Positions 61,601 through 62,744 of a stretch of DNA of 64,000 nt are shown in pieces (the first letter of the stretch is position 1; every line of letters begins with the position of its first letter). The position numbers and the translations under genes are program-made. The DNA comes from Sclerodactyla briareus (taxonomy: Eukaryota; Echinodermata; Holothuroidea; Dendrochirotida; Sclerodactylidae), in contig JAODTK010004176.1 of NCBI GenBank assembly GCA_026419785.1, positions 288,649 through 352,648 on the forward strand, given 5' to 3'. The notes under the pieces are model-generated. The model searched no databases. It was not told the origin of the DNA and saw only the letters and a list, made by a program, of their open reading frames with translations.

Positions 61601-62587
61601 CTGACGATAGATGCGAGGCCTATTTGAGATATTGTTAGAAATTGCCAGAATGTGACTAGTAGGCTTCATAACAGCATAAAGGGGAACTAATTTTAATGGC
61701 GTTTTGACTGGATCAGTACAACTTATACAGATTGTGATATGATCATGGTGGGAAAAAGTAGGAATGTGGGAAGCACCTTCCCGGGGAATTTGGGGAAATC
61801 TGGGGGGGAAACTGTGCCATTCCAAGGCAAGTTTTGCAAATTTGCCTGTCGATTACCAGGATCTTTGCTGGTGCTCCTTCATGGGAATTTGCACTTTTCA
61901 AGCCATTGATATTGATGCTTAATGATAGATACTTCAATACATACAAATACAGTTCCTTCCAGATTGTTTAAGAAAATGCACCTTGCCATTTTTCCCTACC
62001 CCGTGTTATCCATAATGTTGCATGGATAGAAACAAAGACAAATTTAGCAATACAACCGTGATCCACTATGCAATAGTTAAGTTATTGTTCAATTTCATGA
62101 CCCTTAATTGGTTTCAATACCAATATCCAATAGTTCATGTTGTATTCATTCTGAATGAATCTCATTTTATGGCCTAACAGAAACTCATTTATGAAAGCAC
62201 ACGTGGCATTTTCGACCAACCCTGTGATTGTTTTTATAATGATAGAAAGTCATAATGTATTCGGATACAATGCCACCAAGACATGCATATAAAGTGTGCG
62301 CGTACCGTTTCATACTTCCGGGGAATCAAGTTCAGCAGTGTTAGGTCCAATAGGAGAGAATGAATACAGTTAGTAGAATCAGAAAATAGTATAAATAATA
62401 TAAATGATATTTAGGAAAAGAAGTCTGTTATGTACCTCAACTGGAATAGATTTATTCTCCCATCCTCCATCTGAAGTGGTGCATGAAATCTGTAGAGGAT
62501 TAAAGGCCGCATCATGTAGCATGGGACTACGGGACCAAAGTCTGCACGAGATGAGCTTTCTTTGAACATCCCCAAAGTCCACAAGCA
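4564..62587 (-). CDS. Polycystin-1-like / REJ-family receptor-channel gene (spliced, incomplete at both ends)
   Basis: This span collects about 25 exons on the minus strand that follow the polycystin-1 family order: N-terminal region, PKD-type domain, REJ module, GAIN/GPS, first helix, PLAT, more helices with a cytoplasmic loop, polycystin extracellular domain, channel helices and a short C-terminal segment. Family members are large membrane glycoproteins that sense ligands or fluid and act with TRPP channels; sea urchin REJ proteins on sperm bind egg jelly. Exons are listed individually below. Evidence is the presence of diagnostic motifs in the right order plus splice sites and matching phases. 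Many exons carry single-base frame changes, more often at the low-coordinate end. The initiator exon, a signal peptide and the stop codon were not found. Family assignment is firm; whether it is PKD1, a PKD1L form or REJ is not resolved. Confidence 0.88.
4729..5773 (-). CDS. Polycystin domain and channel helices (one long exon or several)
   Basis: After acceptor CACTCCCATCCTAG, fragments in changing frames follow the family order. SCKEYW and PPWEYHSSYDRPGQRTNSSH lead to GGGF (the G-G-G-Y/F motif), then NYLQESW, DDNTRASFVEWNLLHPT (the W-L-D-x-x-T-R-A-x-F motif) and FPTGVFRASPEFDIMRPV. Next come the helix LEGVYVVVVLVLIVI, then YCKDRSNYWGFWNILTIFIH, LTPDFNYLMAAIVF, NILRYNKSVHLMQMTLAS, MSLAVV, LFGAPSHTILSNT, SFDQLPRIIRTNRVIILLFL. 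These cover the channel S2-S6 area of polycystins. More than ten frame changes occur; introns inside cannot be excluded. The low-coordinate boundary is tentative. Confidence 0.82.
5800..6620. repeat. Imperfect direct repeat in an intron
   Basis: Two copies about 215-240 bp long lie head to tail. Each contains TGAAATTACCCCCACTTTC followed by TTCGGACATC and GTAGTCT, then CTAGCAAGTTT (near 6218-6275 and 6430-6485). Both are preceded by GTCTACATCCACTGAGTTT. No coding signal is seen. Confidence 0.7.
6892..7038 (-). CDS. Exon, start of the polycystin extracellular domain
   Basis: The acceptor AATATCTTTCTTCTAAG and donor GCAAG|GTAGGT bound sequence reading EHLADRLAVWMRDVFVPAFY, then GGSDG. After one frame change near 6.97 kb it continues FAFRLGGARVRQLRTKQ. 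W-x-x-x-V/F-x-P-x-x-Y-G-x followed by L-G-x-A/P-R-x-R-Q-x-R is the conserved entry of the polycystin (PKD channel) domain. An in-phase TGA at the very start suggests that the boundary is a few bases in, or another indel. Confidence 0.85.
7400..8695 (+). repeat. Satellite-like tandem array, ~160 bp unit, about 8 copies
   Basis: The landmark GACCCCTAGATGACCTTTGA recurs at roughly 160 bp spacing from 7.7 to 8.65 kb, with a diverged first copy at 7548. Units share CCTGAACACCCTGTATGTAC, TTGACTATCATGGTCATCAT and TCAATCTCTGGGAGAAGAAG. The unit resembles half of the composite element's double unit in length and wording (TTTGACCTC, then GTACC), so they may be related. It ends at a tetranucleotide repeat. 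Confidence 0.92.
8701..8795. repeat. Tetranucleotide microsatellite (ACAG)n/(GATA)n
   Basis: A run of GACA units passes into GATA units immediately after the ~160 bp array. Confidence 0.95.
9203..9296 (-). CDS. Possible exon of uncertain assignment
   Basis: This 94 nt segment has acceptor CCAACTATAAACAG and a strong donor, CAGGCC|GTAAGT. The open frame reads GINYDEWEASIEGSPMGGPA, then MRRTRNRGQA. Splice signals and strand suit the polycystin gene, but the family has no obvious counterpart between the preceding helix and the polycystin domain. It may be an alternative exon, a lineage insertion or chance. Confidence 0.32.
10065..10267 (-). CDS. Exon, juxtamembrane basic segment and transmembrane helix
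   Basis: It reads RKVQKAREE and then, one frame over, KRMKKAQMYSVLKADD, the basic A-R-E-x-R-x-K-x-x-x-M/L-Y segment that precedes the first channel helix. A later frame reads LIFIVLADGPYLGRGPQHHL, then MKRALANSFVGNAHE at an excellent donor, GAG|GTATGT. This fits helix followed by x-R-D-P-x...x-x-S/N-F. The upstream boundary could be 10267 or about 10252. Confidence 0.75.
11220..11475. repeat. Poly-C / poly-pyrimidine tracts
   Basis: Several C runs, the longest about 25 nt at 11407-11431, separated by mixed sequence. Similar C or G runs recur throughout the introns. Their lengths are unreliable if this is long-read data. Confidence 0.9.
11969..12232 (-). CDS. Exon, transmembrane helices after the loop
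   Basis: The acceptor CCTTCCTTCACTCCGTTTCAG precedes GVTLPHGGHHNLVVLSIITA. In alternating frames it continues CSFFIIL, ENREKQAWTRLVAMLV, LFQSAAVIQP and VVILAAL, then AILMPKHTHDVIGN before a GTAGTC donor. This is the family pattern L-P-x-W...S-x-x-F-x-I/L-Y-G-x-E/W...W-L...Q-S-x-V-x-x-Q-P-x-K-V. At least four single-base changes interrupt it at about 12.15, 12.08, 12.05 and 12.02 kb. No substitution-type stop is evident. Confidence 0.8.
12450..13318 (+). mobile_element. Composite repeat copy 1 (head, units, tail with A run)
   Basis: It starts with the head AAGCCAAAAGGCTTAGTGAT (12474) and passes through worn units (CCAATAGGGATCATGTATTC). It ends with the tail CACTGTCATGACTGGCATAG and TCTTCGTCAAGGAATTAAAA followed by a 14-16 nt A run. 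This copy shows both ends of the element most completely. Confidence 0.8.
13349..13961 (-). CDS. Exon, large cytoplasmic loop
   Basis: The acceptor CGTCTGATTACAG starts EFESSIVPVTIKNTPSVRVQ in a frame open for about 140 codons, very hydrophilic and rich in Arg, Ser and Glu. After a frame change near 13.53 kb the end reads EFKPAREPAVSLETLVEEGR, then RVGHIEFERSEKYEE, and stops at GAG|GTTAGT. Polycystins have a long, poorly conserved cytoplasmic loop here, so the identification rests on position, splice sites and composition. An overlapping + strand frame of 172 codons is treated as a shadow. Confidence 0.6.
14000..14340 (+). repeat. Direct repeat pair, ~195 bp apart
   Basis: AATCAAGCTTTCTCACTGAT followed by GACTGAAGGCTATAGCATAT near 14087 matches AATCAAGCTTTCTCAATGAT and GACTGAAGGCTGTGGTGTAT near 14283. 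The flanks (GGAGTACAGGGATAGAGA) match as well. Confidence 0.85.
15456..15800 (-). CDS. Exon, PLAT end, linker and second transmembrane helix
   Basis: The acceptor TTCCGTCTCTTTTTCACAG is excellent, and the first G completes the Trp codon of the preceding exon: W then VHSRVIVHDLQANSWWYYYL, the last PLAT strand. Fragments in shifting frames follow the family order: SWLAQ, LPRRHATDLVQFHT, YHLW, GFTRLQR (F-T-R-x-Q-R is the conserved start of helix 2), LLTFTAML and SIIILLGVPEESILTV. At least five frame changes occur in about 200 nt. The downstream boundary (a GTATAT donor) is approximate. Confidence 0.8.
16250..16400. repeat. Imperfect inverted sequence related to the 19.8 kb hairpin
   Basis: Contains TGTCGCAACAAGTGTCCGAG and ACATGTTATGCAACCTGTGG, both close to arms of the inverted repeat at 19.8-19.93 kb. 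Probably a worn copy of the same small element. Confidence 0.4.
17545..19495 (+). mobile_element. Composite repeat copy 2, several internal double units
   Basis: The head is AGGAGCCAAATGCTTAGTGA. The body has about five to six ~310 bp double units, each with two related halves carrying an AACAATAGGG block and ending TTATCGTGTTTACAAGCC or AAGG. The tail has a (CA)n tract, GACGTGACTGATAGGATTCC and TTCGTCAAGATC. Units differ by substitutions and small indels. Confidence 0.88.
19800..19935. repeat. Inverted repeat able to form a hairpin
   Basis: The arm ACAACATGTTGCCATGTGTT (then GCAACTGTGTCGCAAC) on the left is the approximate reverse complement of GCAACATGTTGCGACACAAG (then TGTTGCAACATGTTG) on the right. 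About 30 bp of loop lies between. Likely a small palindromic transposon remnant. Confidence 0.65.
20025..21340 (-). repeat. Tandem array copied from the end of PLAT exon 2 and its donor site
   Basis: About ten units spaced roughly 110-180 bp carry, on the minus strand, GACAACACTGGCAGTAACCC followed by AGACTGGTAAGAGATGG. This translates as HDNTGSNPDW followed by a GTAAGA donor, i.e. the PLAT hallmark and its exon-intron junction. The true exon (21324-21493) forms the high-coordinate end. Units also keep part of the upstream exon (CACTCACAGGGG-like) and the intron's C/G-rich start (CTGGGAGG, CCTGGG). Confidence 0.85.
21324..21493 (-). CDS. Exon, PLAT domain part 2; source of the adjacent tandem array
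   Basis: The acceptor CTCCCCTGCCTCCCACAG leads into GSRGVSHEPHVL, the canonical PLAT G-x-x-G-x-S-x-P-x-x-L. One base later the frame shifts and reads GRSLTDQSLQIAIENSFMNH, then MRLW in that frame and HDNMANPDW in another. W-H-D-N-x-G-x-N-P-x-W is the PLAT hallmark. The exon ends after TG of the final Trp codon at G|GTAGGA, and the next exon supplies the G. The 1.3 kb array immediately downstream in transcript order is built from copies of this exon's end. Confidence 0.82.
21655..22265 (+). mobile_element. MITE family B, copy 1
   Basis: About 600 bp starting TTTGAAGGAACAACTGCAGG and ending CAAACCTGCCATTGTCCTTG, which is the near reverse complement. The interior shares GTATTGCACAAGATCGAAAA, a GAAACAATGAAATACATAAC block and CACTGGGAACATCGTATGAA with the copies at 39.3, 43.9 and 47.5 kb. 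No coding capacity is evident. Confidence 0.8.
22895..23420. repeat. Imperfect direct repeats rich in CGTCAC
   Basis: TCGTCACTATGCGAAATGGA near 23020 is echoed by CGTCACACGCGGAATGGGAA near 23170, and GATTCATCACACATTCGTCA by GATTCGTCACACGTGCGGAA. The copies are about 150 bp apart. No gene is supported. Confidence 0.55.
23695..24690 (+). mobile_element. Composite repeat copy 3
   Basis: The head CCAGAAAGCCAAAGGGACTT is followed by TTTCTGACAACCTAAAACCA, then about three worn units (GGTGGGGTGGACTAAAGCGT; GAAAGCTCTACAAACAAATT). The tail is not recognised, so it appears truncated around 24.7 kb. Confidence 0.8.
24814..24933 (-). CDS. Exon, PLAT domain part 1
   Basis: This is exactly 40 codons, open, with acceptor TTTTTCGTTTTTTCAG and donor CTTCAG|GTGGGT. 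It reads AEVIFLADNDPEAFYQYHVT, then IITGMRRELWYYSTATITLQ. L-x-D-N-x-P-x-x-x-Y-x-Y-x-V-x-V/I-x-T-G is the start of the PLAT domain, which in polycystins follows the first helix and binds lipid and protein partners at the membrane's inner face. Its phase-0 end joins the next exon's GSRGVSHEPHVL cleanly. Confidence 0.92.
26007..26238 (-). CDS. Exon, GPS end and first transmembrane helix
   Basis: The acceptor ACTTCTCTTATTATTCTACAG is excellent. The exon reads KKPLTNLRHPTVPIDHRSTF, then GGGIVPLPNAIHFRDD, corresponding to the H-x-T-x-F-G-G-x-x-x-V-x-P-N segment after the GPS. Then come PPFTEVFENPVTAITVLSI and a hydrophobic run of Leu/Met/Cys, followed by ARWARRKDLKEDQG, the usual basic stop-transfer into the cytoplasm. 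Frame changes occur at about 26.14, 26.06 and 26.04 kb. The GPS cysteines are not visible in any single frame (see findings). Confidence 0.82.
26715..27335 (+). mobile_element. Composite repeat copy 4 (short, complete)
   Basis: Head AACCAGAAAGCCAAAAAGCT, about one and a half double units, then tail CACACTGGCATGACTGCCAT, TTTCGTCAGGGAATAAAAAA. It is useful for defining both ends because the internal array is short. Confidence 0.87.
27591..27834. mobile_element. hAT-type MITE with perfect 8 bp target-site duplication
   Basis: A 244 bp element bounded by CAGTGGTTCCCAACC and its exact reverse complement GGTTGGGAACCACTG. It is flanked on both sides by the identical octamer GTGTAGCT (27583-27590 and 27835-27842). 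The 15 bp termini starting CAG and the 8 bp duplication are hallmarks of hAT DNA transposons. It has no transposase and must have been mobilised in trans. The perfect termini suggest recent insertion. Confidence 0.95.
27850..30280. other. Intron sequence without a recognised exon
   Basis: No family motif was found. Open frames at 28.8-29.3 kb overlap on both strands and lack splice support. A G-rich tract lies at 30.10 kb and a tRNA-like CGAATCC block at 29.15 kb. Confidence 0.5.
30285..31355 (+). mobile_element. Composite repeat variant, ~165 bp single units, about 6 copies
   Basis: It starts with the shared head ACCAGAAAGCCAAGAGGCTT, but the body is an array of single ~165 bp units: CATTCATGTACTCACCATGG, AGCACACCCACTACGTTTGA, TTACAAGGTAAAAGTGCCCA and ATACCAGAATTTCACAAGTT. 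Each aligns with one half of the ~310 bp double unit of the other copies. No tail is seen. Confidence 0.88.
31645..32177 (-). CDS. Exon, GAIN domain up to the GPS
   Basis: This is a long exon of about 530 nt with several frame changes. It starts RSTIQVIALTIAEGNDVDLK, followed by VTDLEEPIIIP, the typical D-L-x-x-P-I-x-I of GAIN. Later pieces in shifting frames read VESSYGYNATDVNVDNYG, DIQPPKDPMSFVGQSEN, YSVHWTETVFGQDRVILHGP, SYTVPEWNVTASSTAQL and ILEESSEEWRSHDVR, ending at CAG|GTGGGT. The last piece corresponds to the C...W just before the GPS cleavage region. At least three single-base errors are needed, at about 32.08, 31.93 and 31.70 kb. Confidence 0.75.
32180..33460. other. Intron sequence, no feature recognised
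   Basis: AT-rich, with no family motif or clear repeat. Short stretches near 32.58 and 45.19 kb share GCCGCCATTT wording, too little to call a repeat. Confidence 0.4.
33467..33730 (-). CDS. Exon, GAIN-like region
   Basis: The acceptor GAACACTCCCATACAG precedes NRCVSSVPVDSRRKSKLPSL, an acidic stretch ETFVIETEELDVLLSRRR, and the family-like WKIFEVPGRDAFTSY. After that, one frame stays open to the GTAAGT donor, but a shifted frame reads NNFGDAFGGQNGNLSVYDSI, which suits the GAIN pattern better. Which is correct depends on whether a base has been lost near 33.55 kb. The exon itself is well supported. Confidence 0.78.
34908..34955 (+). repeat. (GAAG)n microsatellite
   Basis: Seven or so GAAG/GAAGG units lie inside intron sequence. 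Confidence 0.9.
35327..35429 (-). CDS. Exon, GAIN-like region
   Basis: The acceptor GCAGCTTGTTTCAG and donor GAAAAT|GTGAGT bound a 103 nt open exon reading GGHIHGGISSNLGVLRITGT, then EISQNDLDNSTAEN. The stretch L-R/N-I-T-G-x-x-I-x-x-x-D-L matches the conserved segment that lies between REJ and the GPS in polycystin-1. NST is a potential glycosylation site. Confidence 0.75.
35520..36405. repeat. Tandem array, ~80-100 bp unit with long C runs, about 10 copies
   Basis: The landmark CCTTCCATGCACTAG (with variants) recurs at about 35.54, 35.62, 35.70, 35.79, 35.89, 35.98, 36.07, 36.16, 36.26 and 36.35 kb. Each unit reads roughly TTTACGTGTACACATTGCTT, then GAGAAAATCACATGGTCGAC, TATAAGCAACAAA and a run of 5-12 C. 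Length variation sits mainly in the C run. Confidence 0.92.
37250..37392. repeat. AT-rich self-complementary remnant with A run
   Basis: Repeated GATTAAAATC, GATTTTAATT and AATCATGATTT motifs in both orientations, ending in a run of about 14 A. It resembles palindromic DNA-transposon debris. Confidence 0.5.
37588..37986. mobile_element. MITE family C, copy 1
   Basis: About 400 bp starting TTTAAAGGACAAGTTCCAGC and ending GGCTGGACTGTGTCTTTAA, imperfect inverted termini. The interior shares GTTCATAGCATGTTCGGTTA, TTAATTTATCACTGCTATGG and CTAATCTACCAATATTGAAG with the 46.4 kb copy. Confidence 0.8.
38013..38100 (-). CDS. Possible small exon in the GAIN-A region
   Basis: This is an 88 nt segment bounded by a very strong acceptor (CGTACTTTCTCTCCTCAG) and a good donor (GTGCAG|GTACTC), on the right strand and between exons that need more GAIN sequence. 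One frame is open and reads LSASTIISRWGPPYRASIQG. It has no recognisable motif and may be chance. Confidence 0.3.
38700..38885 (+). repeat. SINE/LINE-like 3' tail
   Basis: AACATGTAAAGCGCTATAAA followed by AATCGAAAGCATATCATATC closely resembles the AGCGCTATA-AAT tail shared by many invertebrate non-LTR elements. No head was delimited. Confidence 0.5.
39310..39895 (+). mobile_element. MITE family B, copy 2
   Basis: Starts TTGAAGGACAACTGCGGGAT and ends CTGCAGTTGGCCTTTAAAGG. It shares GTATTGCACAAGATCGAAGG, ATGACGTCATACGTGCACAA and AACTCCCATAGGAACATCGT with the other copies. Confidence 0.82.
39955..40345 (-). mobile_element. MITE family B, worn inverted copy
   Basis: TATGATGTTCCAGTGTGGAG, CACTACACCAATCCCTTCTC and GTGCAGGTATGACGTCATTG parallel the reverse complement of the family. 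More divergent than the others, and the ends are not sharp. Confidence 0.5.
40517..40727 (-). CDS. Exon, end of REJ / linker to GAIN
   Basis: The acceptor is TTTCATTTGGTTCCCAG and the donor GTCCAG|GTTTGT. It reads SDLHLQLRLGVHKLWTYPGG, then FWDTQAATQLITSVSSIL and NSETERDRAGGG. In polycystins this position holds a helix with the pattern x-Q-x-I-x-x-V/L-x-S-x-L-N, which matches QLITSVSSILNSE. It is open throughout. The phase with the preceding exon is off by one, so a boundary or base error is possible. Confidence 0.8.
42473..42685 (-). CDS. Exon, C-terminal part of the REJ module
   Basis: This is a fully open exon of 71 codons with acceptor GGCTCGTGCTCTCCCAG and donor GCCCAG|GTACTG. It reads SCGVLCPINSPPPKARGTVF, then VAPTEGFVLFTYFYISCS, FDVDTPPGLTRYGTYSLT and SEDYDAQ. 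The arrangement G-x-x-x-V-x-P-x-x-G-x-x-L-x-T-x-F-x-x-S/E-C followed by an acidic D-x-D and a Y-rich strand is diagnostic for this family. No correction is required. Confidence 0.9.
42945..43265 (+). repeat. Worn fragment of the composite repeat
   Basis: AAAACAACAGGGATTTATAT, AACCAAGTGTGAGTTTCATC and GACCTTTGACCTGACCCACA followed by AAACAATAGGGATTATG match the double unit. No head or tail. Confidence 0.7.
43275..43590 (-). repeat. tRNA-derived SINE, copy 1
   Basis: On the minus strand, CAGTTGGTAGAGCAATGGGC (box A-like) is followed about 40 nt later by CAGGGTTCGAATCCTCGGTC (a perfect GGTTCGAATCC box B), the internal promoter layout of tRNA genes. It continues about 230 bp into a body containing CCTGATGAAGGACTCACAGC. 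It does not fold obviously as an intact tRNA and is better read as a SINE head. Confidence 0.72.
43865..44425 (+). mobile_element. MITE family B, copy 3, abutting an exon
   Basis: Starts TTTGAACGAACAACTGCAGA and ends ATGAAGTTGTCCTTGAACTT. The interior shares GAAACAATGAAATACATGAC and CTCCACATAGGGAATCGTAT. Its right end lies about 10-20 bp from the REJ exon donor at 44432. Confidence 0.82.
44432..44678 (-). CDS. Exon, REJ module (frame change inside)
   Basis: The acceptor GGCTATTTTTTCTTCCAG is very good. The exon reads CYHCDHCMPIHRSVWSSPAG, then RPRYEWTIILDDSDPGRG, where R-Y-x-W corresponds to the REJ C-x-x-C...R-W motif. Frame changes follow near 44.53 and 44.47 kb, after which VFSPDTTYPRYTVRLT continues the expected strand, ending at A|GTATGC. 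A MITE terminal repeat begins about 20 nt beyond this donor, so the intron's first bases are almost at the insertion point. Confidence 0.75.
45000..46370. other. Intron sequence without a recognised exon
   Basis: No family motif. A short (GATCTATC)n-like tract is at 46.26-46.31 kb. Open frames at 45.48-45.70 kb overlap on both strands with no splice support. Confidence 0.45.
46377..46822. mobile_element. MITE family C, copy 2
   Basis: Starts TTAAAGGGCAAGTCAAGCCC and ends GATGGACTTCGCCTTTGAG. It shares GTCCATAGCATGTTCAGTTT and TTAATTTATCACTGCTAAGT with the 37.6 kb copy in the same orientation. Confidence 0.8.
47470..48056 (-). mobile_element. MITE family B, copy 4 (inverted)
   Basis: Reads as the reverse complement of the family: ATACGATGTTCCTATCTGGA, ATGCATTTCGATCTTGCGCA, and ends ACCCTGCAGTTGCCCTTCAA. 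The left end is worn. It lies just downstream (in transcript order) of the REJ exon at 48.1 kb. Confidence 0.8.
48104..48294 (-). CDS. Exon, REJ module
   Basis: The acceptor is GCGGTTGTTTTCAG and the probable donor CTTGA|GTAAGG. The frame reads LWAPHLRGHIPRISVSSSLR, then EANSSYTFRLEISKTGRG, then EQTIRILPGNVTDVLE. The pattern Y-T-F-x-L-x-V/I...G-R...A-x-x-x-Q-x-I-x-I-L-P-G is typical of REJ strands. NSS and NVT are possible glycosylation sites. The phase at the upstream junction does not match as read, so one indel or an imperfect boundary is likely. Confidence 0.85.
48315..49140 (+). mobile_element. Composite repeat copy 5 with an attached diverged pair
   Basis: Head-like AAAAGGCTCAGTGATTCCTT, then one double unit (AATAATAGGATTTGTTTACT; CAAAAACAATAGGGATCATG). 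From 48.84 kb two ~150 bp repeats share GGGCCCTAGG and CCCGAACACCC, resembling the 7.4 kb satellite. No tail. Confidence 0.7.
49619..49792 (-). CDS. Exon, REJ module
   Basis: This is a fully open 174 nt exon with acceptor ATACTATCTCTAG and an excellent donor, ATGA|GTAAGT. It reads WTSEVLLDGSTSYDPDLPTS, then LDTDLTFRWYCRRENETFPG and EDNQCM. The run L-D-G-S-x-S-Y-D-P followed by L-x-F-x-W is one of the clearest REJ signatures. NET is a potential glycosylation site. Phases agree with the exon before it. No frame change is needed. Confidence 0.9.
49880..50130 (-). repeat. tRNA-derived SINE, copy 2 (worn)
   Basis: GCTGTAAATCCTTACACAGG and CAGGAATTGAACCTAATCCC parallel the body and box B region of the 43.3-43.6 kb element in the same orientation. 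Confidence 0.5.
50565..50993 (-). CDS. Exon, start of the REJ module
   Basis: A strong pyrimidine tract (CTCCTCACGCTCTGCTTCTCTGAG) precedes VKVNLKPCDIPLLKIRSGSP. Then come RNRAITLHADIDLDCQGSDV and the diagnostic YRWRLYRIDE, followed by LAYGEYIVEIAV and KVAPNSLIPRITGAHGGS. This matches the REJ module of polycystin-1 (the Y-R-W-x-x-Y-R motif, then G-x-Y strand, then the V-x-P-x-x-L-x-P-x-I-x-G-G boundary). One base is missing near 50803 in a T run; adding one restores the frame and gives a length that agrees with the phase-1 end joined to the next exon, creating IVRWTSEV across the junction. Confidence 0.88.
51141..51719 (-). CDS. Large exon with PKD-type domain upstream of REJ
   Basis: This exon begins near KEGIPLRSNLCIANIASHLG, contains the sequon-bearing stretch APNITINLYPSGSPV, then a clear PKD-domain C-terminal pattern SYTFTAFGTFTVAANVGNDF, followed by TTQVTVVETSQLAP. 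A second PKD-like piece, SSYGDGYSYEFSRTSPEC, ends at a GTCAGT donor. PKD domains are immunoglobulin-like modules with the typical Y-x-F/V...G-x-F/Y-x-V-x-V-x-A-x-N ending. The reading frame changes at about 51.47-51.42 kb and again near 51.19 kb; I attribute this to one-base errors. The exact start is uncertain. Confidence 0.75.
52760..55290 (+). mobile_element. Composite repeat copy 6, longest internal array
   Basis: Head AACCAGAAAGCCAAAGGCTT followed by TTTCTGACAACC; about seven double units over 2.4 kb; tail CACTGTCATGACTGCAAGAT and ATTCGTCAAGAAATAAAAAA. The copies drift gradually along the array, and a subfamily around 53.2-54.9 kb carries CAAATCTGACC-like changes. Confidence 0.9.
55353..56358. 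mobile_element. hAT-like non-autonomous element, ~1.0 kb
   Basis: The left end CAGGCCTCGAATTAAAAG and right end CGGTTAATGCGAGGCCTG are inverted copies with one mismatch in the first 15 bases. Flanking octamers GTGTCAAC and TATTCAAC agree at six positions, compatible with an aged 8 bp duplication. Inside are a (GGGC)n segment at 55.58-55.72 kb bordered by GTTTCCATG motifs, an ACAACA tract at 56.1 kb and GCCGTCGG repeats. Open frames inside are not recognised. Confidence 0.7.
57304..57470 (-). CDS. Exon, extracellular region
   Basis: The acceptor is GTAACAGCTATACAG and the donor GCAGCAG|GTAATC. Using the one base needed to complete the previous exon's codon, it reads PTIQLLNLRSGGVPRVVIGL, then PPILEDIAIWTKDDTDTNT and HCEIPRVVYIKAAG with no stop and no frame correction. 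The alternation of short hydrophobic strands suggests another beta domain. The five exons from 61.37 to 57.30 kb join in consistent phases, which makes a chance set of open frames unlikely. Confidence 0.6.
58663..58897 (-). CDS. Exon, extracellular linker with Cys and Pro/Thr-rich part
   Basis: This is a 235 nt open exon with acceptor CTCTTTGGTAG and donor AGAGG|GTAGTA. In phase with the preceding exon it reads GVHTIITNHSRMEPRFCQEL, then HPPRRNRLLGLTVDTPAPAP, a cysteine pair in DPCGGECTFD, and the proline/threonine stretch EPTIPPTTEPS. Such stretches usually serve as glycosylated linkers. It ends in phase 2, which the next exon completes. No catalytic or binding motif is visible. Confidence 0.6.
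59622..59946 (-). CDS. Exon, extracellular beta-sandwich (PKD-like) region
   Basis: This is a 325 nt exon with no stop. Its acceptor follows a T-rich run and ends GAGCAGTAG; the donor is ACAG|GTCAGT. It reads RAHCDILGDRDTVRPGERQF, later TDGAFVGTNVTFDLNFVLMR, then GQVVLSILGVTYSMEWYS, and ends LAETG in phase 1. The pattern G-x-x-VTF followed by alternating strands resembles PKD or other immunoglobulin-like folds, but the signature is not strong enough to name the domain. The phases match the exons on both sides without any correction. Confidence 0.65.
60530..60665 (+). repeat. Composite repeat fragment
   Basis: AGGAAGCCAAAGTCAGTGTG (head-like), then CAGGATGAAGTATGAGCCCG and GTGAGGTCAAGTTATCGTAT. 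A short, deleted copy. Confidence 0.6.
60904..61070 (-). CDS. Exon, N-terminal extracellular region
   Basis: This is a 167 nt open exon with acceptor TTTCTCCCTGATGGAG and donor TGGGAG|GTTGGT. In the phase set by the preceding exon the first codon becomes GAT and the frame reads DCVAEGMPHPHDPLQTRHRL, then STANVYISPLLMKQKVTLFA and ends DPGKWE at a codon boundary. Phase agreement at both ends is the main evidence. The donor is not canonical beyond GT, and no domain is recognised. Confidence 0.5.
61281..61368 (-). CDS. Exon, N-terminal extracellular region
   Basis: This is an 88 nt exon with acceptor GTTATAGTGTTCAG and donor ACAG|GTAAAT. It reads EFACLMHFQRAVVVYTINGS and ends GDPETG, with one leftover base (phase 1). 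The next exon toward lower coordinates begins with the two bases needed to complete that codon, which supports both. The peptide is hydrophobic and beta-like with an NGS sequon, but no domain is recognised. Confidence 0.55.
62436..62587 (-). CDS. Exon, N-terminal extracellular region of the polycystin-like gene
   Basis: This is the highest-coordinate exon I can support. It is preceded by a pyrimidine-rich tract ending in CCACCTGAATTCCAG and followed by GAG|GTACAT. The open frame reads LVDFGDVQRKLISCRLWS, then continues through FNPLQISCTTSDGGWENKS to PVE. Two cysteines and an N-linked glycosylation sequon (NKS) suit an extracellular beta-rich segment. I recognise no named domain. Membership of the polycystin gene is inferred from strand and from leading into the next exons. 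It could instead belong to another gene upstream. Confidence 0.5.
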
Positions 62588-62744
62588 CTGGAATTCAGGT
62601 GGGAGGAGGGATCTTTAATTAGTACGAAGGGCAGGGTAGTTCACTATTGCAACATCTGTGAGTGTAACTTCATAGGCTGGGTAGAGAATGAAAACTAGGA
62701 CAATCACCAAGCCAACTCAGTCAGGAAAGCTTTCATCAGATTTC

